NCBI GenBank assembly: GCA_002338615.1
Contig: DDIS01000215.1
Location: 17,760-81,759 of the forward strand
Source of the DNA: Proteobacteria bacterium UBA1844
Lineage (GTDB): Bacteria > Pseudomonadota > Gammaproteobacteria > Steroidobacterales > Woeseiaceae
Reading direction: 5' to 3'
Length of the DNA stretch: 64,000 bases
Translations under genes and position numbers: made by a program
In this document: in pieces, positions 28,260-38,300 of the stretch
How positions within the stretch are numbered: position 1 is the stretch's first letter
Layout: every line of letters begins with the position of its first letter
Notes under the pieces: model-generated
Databases searched by the model: none
What the model saw: only the letters and a program-made list of their open reading frames with translations
Told to the model about the DNA's origin: nothing

Positions 28260-30184
28260 AACAGCGGCGTCCCGATGGTCAGGTGAATACGCAATGACCG
28301 GTCCGGAAAGTCCTGTGCCTGTGCTATATCCACTCGTATGGGTCCGGCAATCGAATACCAGCGGACGCCTACCCCAAGCCCAAGTTTCAACTCGGGCGCG
28401 GACCAGTCATTGAACGCATTGCCGATATCTGCAAATGCGGCAACGGACCATCTCTCGGTCAGTCGATATTCGAACTCAACACTGCCGGTCACAATGTTGT
28501 TCGAGCCAACATTGTTGTTACTAAGCTCTTCAAAACTATAGCCGCGCACACTGGCCGAACCTCCGGCCTTGAAACGGTAGAAGTTGGGCAACTGCGTAAT
28601 CGACAAAGCAAGTGGCTGGCCCTCGACATCAATGCTGAAAGCATCAACTTTGGCGTCGGTATAGCCGATCTCTGCTCGCGTCAGAAGTTTGAATCGTTTG
28701 CCCAGCAGGAAGGTTCGTCGGGTCGATATATAAGCCTGCAAGAAATCGACTTCAGAGCCCAAGTTCCTGTCGGCCGCGAATATCCACGCTCGATCATGCA
28801 TCCCATGCGACTCGAATGCGCTGCCGGACACTGCCACAATGTTGAGGTCCACGCCGAACGAAAACGCGTTATCGGTGCCGCGCAGCAGACCACTCAACTC
28901 CTGCTGATCTCTAAAATCAATCGGCACCGAGCCCGTGCCAGCCAGATCATAATCCCTGACGCTGTTCAGGTACTGTCCGAACGGCTGAACGAACATCTGC
29001 TTTTCTCCGGCCCGGTAGTTGAATATTTTCAACCAGCCGAATTTGACATGCCGTTCGTCGACATTGCCGTTGGCAATCTTGATAAAATTCTCTTCGTTGC
29101 CGCCACTCGACAACTCAAGATCCTGGTTTTCATAACGAATCGTTGCATCGGCAACCCAGAATTCGTGCGGGCGCCGCGGCAGCGGCAGGCGGTAGTTGCC
29201 TCGAATGGCGAATTCCTGGTTTATCTCCTGCCAGCCAATACCGACTTCAATTCGATCGCCGCGCTGCGAAAAAGGTCTTTTGCTCCAGCTTGCCTGCAAT
29301 CGAATTCCCGTATCCGTGCCGAAACCCAGCGCTCCCTGGTAGCTATTGCGCGTCCTGGTCTCAAGACGAACCTCAAGATTTACAACCGGCGGGGATGCGT
29401 CCGTATCGCGATTTTCGATAACTTCAACATCGGTAAAATAGCCACTGCGCCACAGATCGAGACGAAAATCGTCCATCAGGCGCGCAGAATACGGGTCTCC
29501 TTTCTGGAAACGTGGAATGTACTCGACAATCCCGGGTTGCAGAACGTGCTCGCCGAAGTCGATATCACCGATAATAAAGCGCGGGCCAGTATCCACAGTC
29601 AGAGTCAGCTCCGCCGTGTTTTCCACCAGGTCAATTGCAATTTCGTGTTCCGGAAAGCTCAATTCGAGATAGCCGGCAGCGCCCGCAAGATCGCTGACTC
29701 GTTGCTTTTCCATGTCCCACTCAACCTGGATAAGCCGGCCCCCTTTCTTGAGTGGAAAGTCGCTGCGCCAGGTTTTCAGCGCGCGACGATCGGCGCCCGG
29801 TCCCGTCAATGTCAGGTGTACCGCACTGATAATTATTGGCGGTCCCGGTTCGACGGCCAACTCGATCACCGGCTCGCGATCAGACTTCCTTCTATAGCGG
29901 CCTGTAACGTTCGGATGGTAATAGCCGTACGGCTGCAGAGCTATTCGGGTCAGCAGCAGCGAATGTTCGAGGATCGAATCGAGTTCCCGATCCGACAACA
30001 ACTCGCTCCGGCCAAGTCGCACAACATCGTTGTGGCGCAAGATATTCTCGCGCAGAGTCTCATCGACACCCGTAACCACGAATTCGATTTCGGCACGCGA
30101 GGCCGTGCTTGCCAGCATGATGCCAAGCATCAAAATAAAGAGGCAGGCAACGCGCGGAAATTGATTATGACCAATTGTTCGCAT
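28256..30184 (-). CDS. tamA: Translocation and assembly module subunit TamA (Omp85 family)
   Basis: 642 aa. Signal peptide (VACLFILMLGIMLASTASRA), three POTRA domains (about 33-280) and a 16-strand Omp85 barrel (about 285-642) with the conserved GSASVRGYSFEEL (VRGF/Y motif) near residue 550. It forms the outer-membrane part of the TAM complex. No Shine-Dalgarno is visible close to its ATG, whereas a short ORF ends 6 nt before it (30191-30316), so coupling is possible. Confidence 0.93.
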   Translation of the reverse strand: MRTIGHNQFPRVACLFILMLGIMLASTASRAEIEFVVTGVDETLRENILRHNDVVRLGRSELLSDRELDSILEHSLLLTRIALQPYGYYHPNVTGRYRRKSDREPVIELAVEPGPPIIISAVHLTLTGPGADRRALKTWRSDFPLKKGGRLIQVEWDMEKQRVSDLAGAAGYLELSFPEHEIAIDLVENTAELTLTVDTGPRFIIGDIDFGEHVLQPGIVEYIPRFQKGDPYSARLMDDFRLDLWRSGYFTDVEVIENRDTDASPPVVNLEVRLETRTRNSYQGALGFGTDTGIRLQASWSKRPFSQRGDRIEVGIGWQEINQEFAIRGNYRLPLPRRPHEFWVADATIRYENQDLELSSGGNEENFIKIANGNVDERHVKFGWLKIFNYRAGEKQMFVQPFGQYLNSVRDYDLAGTGSVPIDFRDQQELSGLLRGTDNAFSFGVDLNIVAVSGSAFESHGMHDRAWIFAADRNLGSEVDFLQAYISTRRTFLLGKRFKLLTRAEIGYTDAKVDAFSIDVEGQPLALSITQLPNFYRFKAGGSASVRGYSFEELSNNNVGSNNIVTGSVEFEYRLTERWSVAAFADIGNAFNDWSAPELKLGLGVGVRWYSIAGPIRVDIAQAQDFPDRSLRIHLTIGTPLL

Positions 30185-30190
30185 TTCGGA

Positions 30191-30316
30191 TCAGGTGTAA
30201 TGAGTTTTTAGGACGTACCAGTCCCGGAAGTGTAACGGCTCGGAGAACTCGTTGTATGACCAGAATGTCGCGCCGGCATTCGATAATTTCCTGATTTTAG
30301 CTTTCAGCCGATGCAT
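30191..30316 (-). CDS. Possible 41-codon ORF coupled to tamA
   Basis: From the ATG at 30316 (GAGG about 7 nt upstream on the minus strand) to a TGA that ends 6 nt before the tamA ATG. The peptide begins MHRLKAKIRKLSNAG and is aromatic-rich toward its end (FWSYNEF, FRDWYVLKTHY). About two thirds of third positions are G or C, similar to coding DNA here. It may be a leader ORF for translational coupling to tamA, which lacks its own ribosome-binding site. It may also be chance. Confidence 0.3.
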   Translation of the reverse strand: MHRLKAKIRKLSNAGATFWSYNEFSEPLHFRDWYVLKTHYT

Positions 30317-30418
30317 CTCCCGCCCTCGCATCACGTCAAGATGGCGGGCTTCAATAGTCGCGCGGCACGTATCATTGACAGCTTTCCCAATCCCATGCAA
30401 GGATGTTGCTTCGTTCGA

Positions 30419-30497
30419 AAAAGGCACACCTGCCGAAAGGCAGGGTCGCAAAACTTCCGGTCTAAGGGCACAGCCTAGGATAGCGGAGTTACCGGAG
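30419..30497 (+). promoter_or_regulatory. Cyclic-di-GMP-I (GEMM-I) riboswitch
   Basis: The sequence contains the conserved blocks of the Rfam GEMM aptamer in the right order: a GGCACACC block, a 6-bp stem CCTGCC/GGCAGG closed by a GAAA tetraloop, GGGTCGCAAAAC, TTCCGGTCTAAGG (tetraloop receptor), and AGGATAGCGGAGTTACCGG. It aligns with the Vibrio Vc2 aptamer almost block by block. The aptamer ends on the GGAG ribosome-binding site (30494-30497) of the ORF that starts at 30504, so it probably controls translation. A TTGACA -35-like box lies upstream (30375-30380). Confidence 0.87.
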
Positions 30498-30503
30498 ACG
30501 TTA

Positions 30504-31865
30504 ATGACCGCAGCACGATTGAAAACCACCGGGCGCTACCGCGTTCCGGCGCCTGCCCAGGCTACTGAAATTGCAATTAACAATCTGAAGGCCGTGTCCC
30601 GCGTGCTGGATCGCGACCAGGGCTGCGCTGTTCCGGTTCGGCCTCAAGGCGCGGCGACCTCATCCACCGACTGCAACCGCAGTGCGTCCGGCACCGTCGC
30701 ATTAATGTCGGGCCTCGACCGGATCACGGATATCAACAGTCAAAGCCTGACCGTCACCGCGCAAGCCGGGGTCCGGTTGTATGCGCTTTCCGAAGCGCTC
30801 GCCGAACATGGCCTTGAGCTGATCGGCAATCACGAAATGACCGGCCGAACCCTGGGCGGTGCGATTGCAGCGCCTTGTCTCGGCCCTTCCATCGGCAACC
30901 GCCACGGATCCCTCGCGAGCAGCGTCCGGAGTGTGCAAATGATCACCGGTGGCGGCAAGAGTCTTACCATCGGCGCGCAACAGAAAAACCTCCTCGGCGC
31001 CGTACGCTCCAGCTATGGCATGCTCGGAATAATCACCGAGGCCACTCTGAATGTGCAGCCGCAAACCACATTTAATGCGACGCATCGCAAACTGACGATT
31101 GAGAAGTTCTGTGCCATTGCCGACACACTGTCAATGAGTGATGTCGGCTTTCGCTTTGCGCTGCTGCCGCATCGTGATCGTGTGTATCTCGATTTGCGGC
31201 GTTACCTGAGTGACCCCGGGCAAAGCGGACAAACCTACCGGATGCCATGGAAAATCAAGGACTGGGGTGAAAGCACGGTGTTGCCGCATGTTTGCCTGTC
31301 ACTGAACAGGTTGCTACCCATTCAGTCCGTGCGCTACCGGGTTATCGACAGCGTCAGCCAGGCAACCCAGGGCATCGTCAACAGTCGCTTCGTGCGAACC
31401 GGTAACAATGGCACCATGCAAGGCCGTACGGCGAGCAGCATCAAGCGCGTGCTGTACTCAACCTGGTGCTTTCCGGCGACCGACTTTTCATTTGTCATCG
31501 CCGCCTATCGGGATTTTTGCAAAGCAAATTACGAGCGTACTGGCTACCGTTGCGATATTCCGGCGACTGGCTATCGTATTTGCCGTGATGCAAGCAGCGT
31601 GTTGTCGCCGTCTTTTGACGAACCCATGATCGCGTTGCAAACAATGTCCACGCAACTCGACGGCTGGGAGAACCATGTAATCGATCTTGCGGATTTCGCC
31701 GAACACTGGGCAGGCGTGCCTATATTCAGCCAGACTCGTTCATTGCGAGCCGAATACGCAAGGCAGGTGTACGCAAATCGACTCAGTCATTTTTGTAAAC
31801 TGAGACGGCAGATGGACCCGGAAAACCGACTACTGACACCGTTCATGGCGCAGTATTTTCAGTAA
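30504..31865 (+). CDS. FAD-linked oxidase (aldonolactone/alditol oxidase-like) behind a c-di-GMP riboswitch
   Basis: 453 aa from the ATG at 30504 (GGAG 6 nt upstream). The N-terminal half is a PCMH/VAO FAD-binding domain (VPVRPQGAATSSTDC, then ALAEHGLELIGNHEMTGRTLGG and ITEATLNV), the C-terminal half a D-arabinono-1,4-lactone-oxidase-type domain ending FCKLRRQMDPENRLLTPFM. It would oxidise a sugar or aldonolactone and pass electrons to oxygen or a carrier. No histidine for covalent FAD is obvious at the usual HGS position; the protein reads GNRHGSLASS at about 131-140, which may serve. Substrate unknown. Confidence 0.83.
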   Translation: MTAARLKTTGRYRVPAPAQATEIAINNLKAVSRVLDRDQGCAVPVRPQGAATSSTDCNRSASGTVALMSGLDRITDINSQSLTVTAQAGVRLYALSEALAEHGLELIGNHEMTGRTLGGAIAAPCLGPSIGNRHGSLASSVRSVQMITGGGKSLTIGAQQKNLLGAVRSSYGMLGIITEATLNVQPQTTFNATHRKLTIEKFCAIADTLSMSDVGFRFALLPHRDRVYLDLRRYLSDPGQSGQTYRMPWKIKDWGESTVLPHVCLSLNRLLPIQSVRYRVIDSVSQATQGIVNSRFVRTGNNGTMQGRTASSIKRVLYSTWCFPATDFSFVIAAYRDFCKANYERTGYRCDIPATGYRICRDASSVLSPSFDEPMIALQTMSTQLDGWENHVIDLADFAEHWAGVPIFSQTRSLRAEYARQVYANRLSHFCKLRRQMDPENRLLTPFMAQYFQ

Positions 31866-31887
31866 TCTCCGGAATGTGTCCCACTTT

Positions 31888-33456
31888 CTAGAATACGGCC
31901 CGCACACTGATATACGGCCCGTGGTAGTCAATCTGCAGCTCTCCGACAAAGCTGTCGTCGCTGCTTTGTAATTTCTGGCGATAATATCGATAGCCTAGGC
32001 CACACGCGAATACCTCGCTGAAGCGGTACTCACCGGCAAGTGCGAGATCGACCAACTGGCCGTTGTAGCGGTCGAAATCCAGCGCGAATATTTCAAGGCT
32101 CACAATCGCTGCAATGCGGCTTGTCGGATTCAGGCGTGCCCTGGCGCCGATCAACGGCAGAACCGCCGTGGTAGAGGCCGCAATGCGCTCGTCTGAGCCT
32201 TGCACGACATATTTGAAATCTGTCACATGCAGACCACCAAAGACAATCAGCTCCTTTTGCGGATCATTGAAAAATGCAAAGCCATAGTCGAACTGGGCAA
32301 CCCGGGTGCGGAAATCCGTCTGCAGCGTATCCCCACTGTCGAAAATAGTGCCGCGGATAGTTTGTGGCTCGATCAGGTCGGTACTGCCGTCCCGATACAG
32401 CTCGAAATAGCGCAAGCCCATACTGTGATAACGACCGAGCCGCCACCGCAACGCGACCGGATACACGACGTCACGCTCGTCCAGGTTGTGGAAATCCTCG
32501 AGTCCAATCGATGGCAGGGAGTTGTCATCGAGATTCAAGACCGTGTCGGCACGCATGAAAAAGGCCTCGACGCTGGCATCGAGCGAACGCATGGTATATC
32601 CGCCTGCTGTGTCATCAAGCCGAATAAACGTGGCGGAGTCATACGCGACGCCGAGACCAATGCTCCAGGCACGATCCGTGTCGACCACCGGGCTATCGAC
32701 AATTTCATCGGGCAGGAAATCAACCCCAACGGTGCCGCGCAGGTACCAGCTCGGTGAAAGACGCCACGATAAATGCACGCCTGCCGAGTACACGGTCGCA
32801 GCGCCCGGTGTGTATTCGGACCGTGTCGGCGTCGCTTCCCCAGGACGCACGCCGTAGTAGTAATCGACGTAGGACTGGCTGTAACGGATGACATCGAGCT
32901 GCGGCACCAGCTGGAATCTGGCGCTTGTCAGTGGGTACGCAAGTTTCAGGTCGTATTGCTGGCCGACCTGACGACCAAGAAGATCCGTTGCGGCGAACAG
33001 GTCAGCGTGCACCGGGCCGAGTTTTTTACCGAGCAAAACGCCAGCTGCAACTGTCCAGCCGCGCGCCTGCATGCCGCGCAATGCCTCGCTGCTTTGTGCA
33101 CCGTAGCCATCGGTATACACCGTTGCGAAGCCGCCGAATGACCAGCCGTTCGCCGCGATCTTGCGCAATCCAAGGTTCGCGTCGCGCACGAACAGTGAAT
33201 TTTCAGAGGTCGTCGAGCTTTCGAAGGACGAAAACATCGGGTACATGAACGATGAATTATCAATGCCCGTATACAGTGACTTCGACGCATAGAGGTTCAG
33301 CGCCAGCGCATAGTCATTGAGGTCGATGGAGTCGAGGTATGCGCCAATGCGCTTCGTAAAATCCTCGGCGACGGCCACCGGAGCGGCGCACAGCCCTGGC
33401 AGTATCACGGCAAGGCAGCAGACGAGGCGTCCCGGACGCGGCCGCTCAGCGCACAC
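31888..33456 (-). CDS. MipA/OmpV-family protein fused to a second outer-membrane barrel
   Basis: 522 aa from a GTG; signal peptide to about residue 30. Residues about 35-300 match MipA/OmpV (SSEALRGMQARGW, then SYVDYYYGVRPGEA and DSPVVDTDRAWSIG). MipA proteins are only ~250 aa; the remaining ~215 residues form further amphipathic beta strands and end in a C-terminal Phe (VRAVF), the signal for barrel insertion. The gene therefore encodes either two barrels in series or one large barrel. Divergent from padR. Confidence 0.75.
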   Translation of the reverse strand: MCAERPRPGRLVCCLAVILPGLCAAPVAVAEDFTKRIGAYLDSIDLNDYALALNLYASKSLYTGIDNSSFMYPMFSSFESSTTSENSLFVRDANLGLRKIAANGWSFGGFATVYTDGYGAQSSEALRGMQARGWTVAAGVLLGKKLGPVHADLFAATDLLGRQVGQQYDLKLAYPLTSARFQLVPQLDVIRYSQSYVDYYYGVRPGEATPTRSEYTPGAATVYSAGVHLSWRLSPSWYLRGTVGVDFLPDEIVDSPVVDTDRAWSIGLGVAYDSATFIRLDDTAGGYTMRSLDASVEAFFMRADTVLNLDDNSLPSIGLEDFHNLDERDVVYPVALRWRLGRYHSMGLRYFELYRDGSTDLIEPQTIRGTIFDSGDTLQTDFRTRVAQFDYGFAFFNDPQKELIVFGGLHVTDFKYVVQGSDERIAASTTAVLPLIGARARLNPTSRIAAIVSLEIFALDFDRYNGQLVDLALAGEYRFSEVFACGLGYRYYRQKLQSSDDSFVGELQIDYHGPYISVRAVF

Positions 33457-33517
33457 TTATAGTTATCTCTTTGATTTTTATAGTTTTTTTAATCCTGTGT
33501 CGAGTAGCAAAATGAAT

Positions 33518-33565
33518 GTGACATGCATATATCGAACTGATAGTATGCATCGCCCCGATATATCG
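33518..33565 (+). promoter_or_regulatory. padR promoter overlapped by inverted repeats (probable PadR operator)
   Basis: GTGACA (33518-33523) and TAGTAT (33541-33546) form a -35/-10 pair with 17-bp spacing. A perfect inverted repeat ATGCATA-N14-TATGCAT (33523-33529 and 33544-33550) covers the promoter, and a second self-complementary block CGATATATCG lies at 33556-33565. PadR repressors bind such AT-rich repeats, so autorepression is likely, with loss of binding inducing the efflux genes. Confidence 0.7.
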
Positions 33566-33591
33566 CTATTGCCCACAGGATCCTCCCCGGA

Positions 33592-34137
33592 ATGGACGTT
33601 AAAACAGTTTGCCTCGGCATGCTGACCGAAGGCGATGCCACCGGCTACGACCTCAAGAAATATTTTGAGTCTACCTTCAGCCACTTTTTTGCAGCCGGCT
33701 ACGGGTCGATTTATCCCGCGCTAGCCGCACTCTTTGGCGAAGGCCTTGTTGAGTGCACGGAGATTTCCCAGCGCGGCAAGCCGAATCGCAAAGTTTATCG
33801 CATAACCGATGCTGGCACCGAGCATCTCAGGGAAGCGCTCTCGGATCCAAAACCGAGCCACAAGTTGCGCTCGGAGTTTCTTGCAACTCTGTGTTTTGCT
33901 CACATGATGAGCGACGAACAGGTTGACGCAGTGCTCGACAACCGTCTCGAGGAAATTGCACGTTACGAGGCGATGTTCGATGAGTACGAAAAGGCCGGCC
34001 TGTGCCAGTGGCCGCCCGGCAAGCGTTTCGTGTGCGGCTTCGGCCAGGCAATCGTGAACGCTGCCAAAACCTACATCCAGGAAAACCGTGATCTCGTAGT
34101 GCCGGTTGATCATGATCAGAAAACGGCACACGGATAG
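33592..34137 (+). CDS. PadR-family transcriptional regulator
   Basis: 181 aa. N-terminal winged helix (about 1-85: VCLGMLTEGDATGYDLKKYF, FAAGYGSIYPALAALFGEGLV, RKVYRITDAG) and a C-terminal Vir_act-like dimerisation helix region. PadR proteins repress efflux or detoxification genes and respond to small molecules. The two genes that follow encode an RND adaptor and permease, the likely regulon, and inverted repeats in its own promoter fit autorepression. Confidence 0.93.
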   Translation: MDVKTVCLGMLTEGDATGYDLKKYFESTFSHFFAAGYGSIYPALAALFGEGLVECTEISQRGKPNRKVYRITDAGTEHLREALSDPKPSHKLRSEFLATLCFAHMMSDEQVDAVLDNRLEEIARYEAMFDEYEKAGLCQWPPGKRFVCGFGQAIVNAAKTYIQENRDLVVPVDHDQKTAHG

Positions 34138-34183
34138 GATTGTTCGCACTTGATACGCAATAAAAACAACAGGATTTACATCA

Positions 34184-35314
34184 ATGCCGCCGGCTAAACT
34201 TCAAGAATACAAATCGTGGCTATTCGCAGCTTCGGTCGTTGCATTAGTTGGTATCTGGATACTCAGCGGCCAGGTATTCCCGTCACGTTCCGACGAGGTC
34301 TCCAGCAGGATCAGCGACGATGCACCGCAGGATGGATCGAGCGCGCGCAATACTGTCCGCGTACGAACGCAGACGGCCGAAAAGATACAACGTACGATCG
34401 TTGTGAACGGTAAAACGGCACCGGCACGAGTCGTGGAACTCGCGGCCGAGACGGATGGCCGCATAGAGTTTATCGGTGCGGAACGCGGTAGCAACGTCAG
34501 GCAGGGTGAAGTAATCGTGCAACTGGACGAACGCGATCGACGTGCGCGGCTTGCTGAAGCAAGTGCCACGGTAAGACAGCGCGAGGTCGAGCACGAAGCG
34601 CGCAACAAGCTCAAGTCGTCCAGCTATGTCTCTGAGGCACAGTTGACGGAAGCGTTTGCAGCACTCGAAGCGGCACGCGCCGAATTGACTCGCGCACGCC
34701 TCGATCTTGCTCGAACCGTTATTCGGGCACCGTTTGACGGCGCGCTGCAAGCGCGCCAGGTCGAGATTGGCGACTTCGTGAAGGCTGGCGACAAGGTGGC
34801 AACCTACGTAGACAATCGAAAAATCGTGGTGTCTGGCAACCTTTCGGAGTTCGATGCCGGCTTTATTTCTGTCGGCGAACAGGCAGAAGCTGAGCTTGCG
34901 ACCGGCGAGACGGTCTTCGGCCACGTGCGCTACATTGCGCCTGTAGCCGATGAGGCAACCCGAACCTTCGCGATCGAACTCGAGGTTGACAACAGTGCCG
35001 GCAAGCTGCGCGCAGGCGGTACTGCGGAATTGCGATTGCCTGCAGAAACCGTACTCGCGCATCGCCTGTCACCGTCCCTGCTGACACTCGACGATGCCGG
35101 AACGGTGGGCATCAAGATCATTGACGACGAGGGTGCGGTGCAATTCGTTCCAGCCGATATCGCCCTGTCGACGAGCGACGGTGTCTGGGTCGCGGGTTTG
35201 CCAGTGACGGCAACTATCATCACGGTCGGACAGGGCTTCGTCAGCAGTGGGTCGGTCGTGAACGCAGTACCCGAAGGTGACATCAATACGGCGTTCGCCA
35301 TCAAGTCCCACTGA
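34184..35314 (+). CDS. RND efflux periplasmic adaptor (membrane fusion protein) 1
   Basis: 376 aa. N-terminal membrane anchor (SWLFAASVVALVGIWILSG), no lipobox. Barrel-sandwich half-motif GRIEFIGAERGSNVRQGEVIVQLD, alpha-hairpin (about 105-165), second half-motif RTVIRAPFDGALQARQVEIGD, then beta-barrel and membrane-proximal domains. It bridges an RND permease to an outer-membrane channel. It precedes permease 1 by 5 bp; the PadR gene lies upstream in the same direction. Confidence 0.92.
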   Translation: MPPAKLQEYKSWLFAASVVALVGIWILSGQVFPSRSDEVSSRISDDAPQDGSSARNTVRVRTQTAEKIQRTIVVNGKTAPARVVELAAETDGRIEFIGAERGSNVRQGEVIVQLDERDRRARLAEASATVRQREVEHEARNKLKSSSYVSEAQLTEAFAALEAARAELTRARLDLARTVIRAPFDGALQARQVEIGDFVKAGDKVATYVDNRKIVVSGNLSEFDAGFISVGEQAEAELATGETVFGHVRYIAPVADEATRTFAIELEVDNSAGKLRAGGTAELRLPAETVLAHRLSPSLLTLDDAGTVGIKIIDDEGAVQFVPADIALSTSDGVWVAGLPVTATIITVGQGFVSSGSVVNAVPEGDINTAFAIKSH

Positions 35315-35319
35315 CCTCT

Positions 35320-38300
35320 ATGCACATTATCGAATCTGCCATCGCGCGTTCGCGCACGGTCATCGTGACGCTGGTCGTTGTTCTTGTCGCCGGTCTGTAC
35401 GCGTATCTAACGATTCCGAAAGAAGCTGAGCCGGATATTGAGATACCCAATATTTATGTGAGCATCAGTTACGAGGGTATTTCCCCCGAGGACTCCGAGC
35501 GACTGCTGGTCCGACCTGTTGAGCAGGAACTGCGCGCAATCGAAGGCGTCAAGGAAATGACTTCCACTGCATACGAGGGCGGTGCAAACGTGCTGCTTGA
35601 ATTCGATGCGGGCGTTGATACCAACATCGCGTTGCAGGACGTGCGCGAGAAAGTCGCCAAGGCGAAGGCCGAGATCCCGCGCGAAGCCGACGAACCAACG
35701 GTCAATGAAGTCAAGATGTCGCGTTTTGATCCGATGCTGGTGCTGAACCTGGGCGGCAATGTGTCTGAACGCGCGCTCACCAGCATTGCAAAAGGGCTCA
35801 AGGAGGACATTGAAGGCCTGCCCGGAGTGCTTGAGGTCAACCTGGTGGGCGTCCGGGAGGAGCTCATGGAAGTGATCGTAGACCCGCTCGCGATGGAAAG
35901 TTATGGACTCGACCAGGCGCAGATCATCAATTTCATCAATATGAACAATCGCCTCGTCGCCGCCGGGTCGCTTGAGTCCAGCCAGGGGCGTTTCCCGGTC
36001 AAGGTACCCGGCGTGGTTGAGAGTCCGCTCGACGTTCTGAATATGCCAATCAAGGCAGTCGGCGAACGCATTGTTCACTTCAAGGATATTGCCGAAGTTC
36101 GACGAACGTTCAAGGATGCAACAAGTTATGCACGCCTGAACGGGAAGCCCGCAGTCGCGATGGAAATCGTGCAACGCTCCGGCGCGAATCTCATCGATAC
36201 GATTGATGAGATCAAGAACCTTGTCCGGCAAGAGCAACAATACTGGCCTGCGGAAATCGAGGTTGTCGCATCGCGCGACAAGTCGAAAGACGTCAAGGAC
36301 ATGTTGACGGAATTGCAGAACAGCGTACTGATTGCTGTGCTGCTCGTCTTCATCGTAATCATAGGTATCCTTGGTATCCGTACGGCATTGCTGGTCGGTG
36401 TCGCTATTCCCGGCAGCTTCCTGATGGGGATACTGGTCATCGGTGCATTCGGCATCACCATTAACATGATGGTTCTGTTTGCGTTAATCATGGCCGTGGG
36501 CATGTTGGTGGATGGCGCTATCGTAGTGACAGAGCTTGCCGACCGCCGGATGGCAGAAGGTGAGTCGCCGCAACACGCATATACCAGGGCCGCCATTCGC
36601 ATGGCCTGGCCCATCATCGCATCAACCTGTACCACGCTGGCGGCGTTCATACCGCTGGCGTTCTGGCCCGGCATATCGGGCGAATTCATGAAGTACCTGC
36701 CGATTACGCTGATTGCCGTATTGTCCGCCTCGCTCGTTATGGCCCTGCTGTTTGTGCCTACGCTGGGTTCAATATTCGGTCGCACGGGCGCAAGCAATGC
36801 CGAGGCACGCCGCAACCTGAGCGCCGCTGAGATTGGTGATCTCGATTCGGTAACCGGGCTTACCGGGAGCTACATTCAGTTTCTGAAAAAATCCTTGCAC
36901 CGGCCGTGGCTCAACGTCGCCGGCGTTTCCGCCCTGCTGATTATTATCTACGTACTATTTGTTAACTTCGGTCGCGGCGTTGAATACTTTCCCGAGGTCG
37001 AGGTGAACTTCGGCACCGTCGATATTCGTGCACGTGGCGACCTGTCGACGGACGAGAAGGATCAGCTGGTCCGCCAGGTTGAACAGCGGGTACTCGGTAT
37101 GCCCGAACTCGAATCTGTCTATGCGAAGACAGGCAGCAGCGGCCAGAATGCTGAAGACCAGATCGGATCGCTCGCGCTGAATTACGTGCCCTGGGACCAG
37201 CGTCGGTCTGCCAACGAAATCCTTGCAGACATCCGTAGCAGGACCGCAGACCTCGCCGGAGTTTTGATCGAAACGCGAAAACCGGATTCCGGCCCGCCTC
37301 AGGGTAAACCGGTCAATATTGAATTTGCGTCGCGCAACTACGCCAAGCTTGCACCGACGGTCGCGCGGGTTGCCGCCGCGCTCGACATGCATCCCGCCAT
37401 TATTAATGTGGAAGATAACCTGCCGCTACCCGGCATCGAGTGGCAACTCAAGGTCGATCGTGCCGAAGCTGCCCGTTTCGGCGCCGATGTCGCGCTCGTG
37501 GGGTCCATGGTGCAGCTCGTGACCAACGGCCTGAAGCTCGGCGAATACCGGCCCGACGACAGTGACGAAGAAATCGATATTCGTGTGCGTTACCCGCTGG
37601 AGTCACGTTCGCTCGAGCAAATCGACGAGTTACGAATTCAGACCAGCAGTGGCCTGGTGCCAATCAGCACCTTCGTTACGCGCGAGCCAGCACAGAAAGT
37701 CAGCACGATTCATCGCACCGACCGGCATCGGACCGTTGTGCTGCAGGCAGATGTGTTACCGGATTATCTGCCAACCGACGTCGTTGCTGAGTTAGGAGCC
37801 CTGCTACCAACTCTCGGCCTCGAGCCGAGCGTCAGCTATTCGTTTCGCGGCAGCACCGAGGACCAGCAGGAGGACCAGGCTTTCTTGAGCCGCGCCATGA
37901 TGATCGCGTTGGCCATGATGGCCATCATCCTGGTCACCCAGTTCAACAGTATTTACCAGGCCGGGTTGGTTCTTACGGCTGTGCTTTTCTCAACCGGCGG
38001 CGTGCTGCTGGGCCACCTCATAACTGGCAAGCCTTTTGGCATCATTATGTCCAGTATCGGTGTTATCACCCTGGCCGGCATCGTCGTGAACAACAACATT
38101 GTTTTTATCGACTCATACAACGTCCTGCGCGAGCGCGGCGCTGTGGCCTACGAGGCCGTCCTGCGCACCTGCGCCATTCGCTTGAGACCCGTATTGTTAA
38201 CGACTGTAACCACGATCGTTGGCCTGTTGCCAATGGTGTTCGGGATCAATATTGATCTGATCGATCGACACGTGACCATTGGCGCACCGAGCTCGCAGTG

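Noticed and set aside
28796..30211. A 471-codon open frame on the plus strand, antisense to tamA
   Set aside because: It mirrors tamA, which has clear POTRA and barrel motifs. Long antisense frames are common opposite GC-rich genes; the translation has no signal, domain or plausible start.
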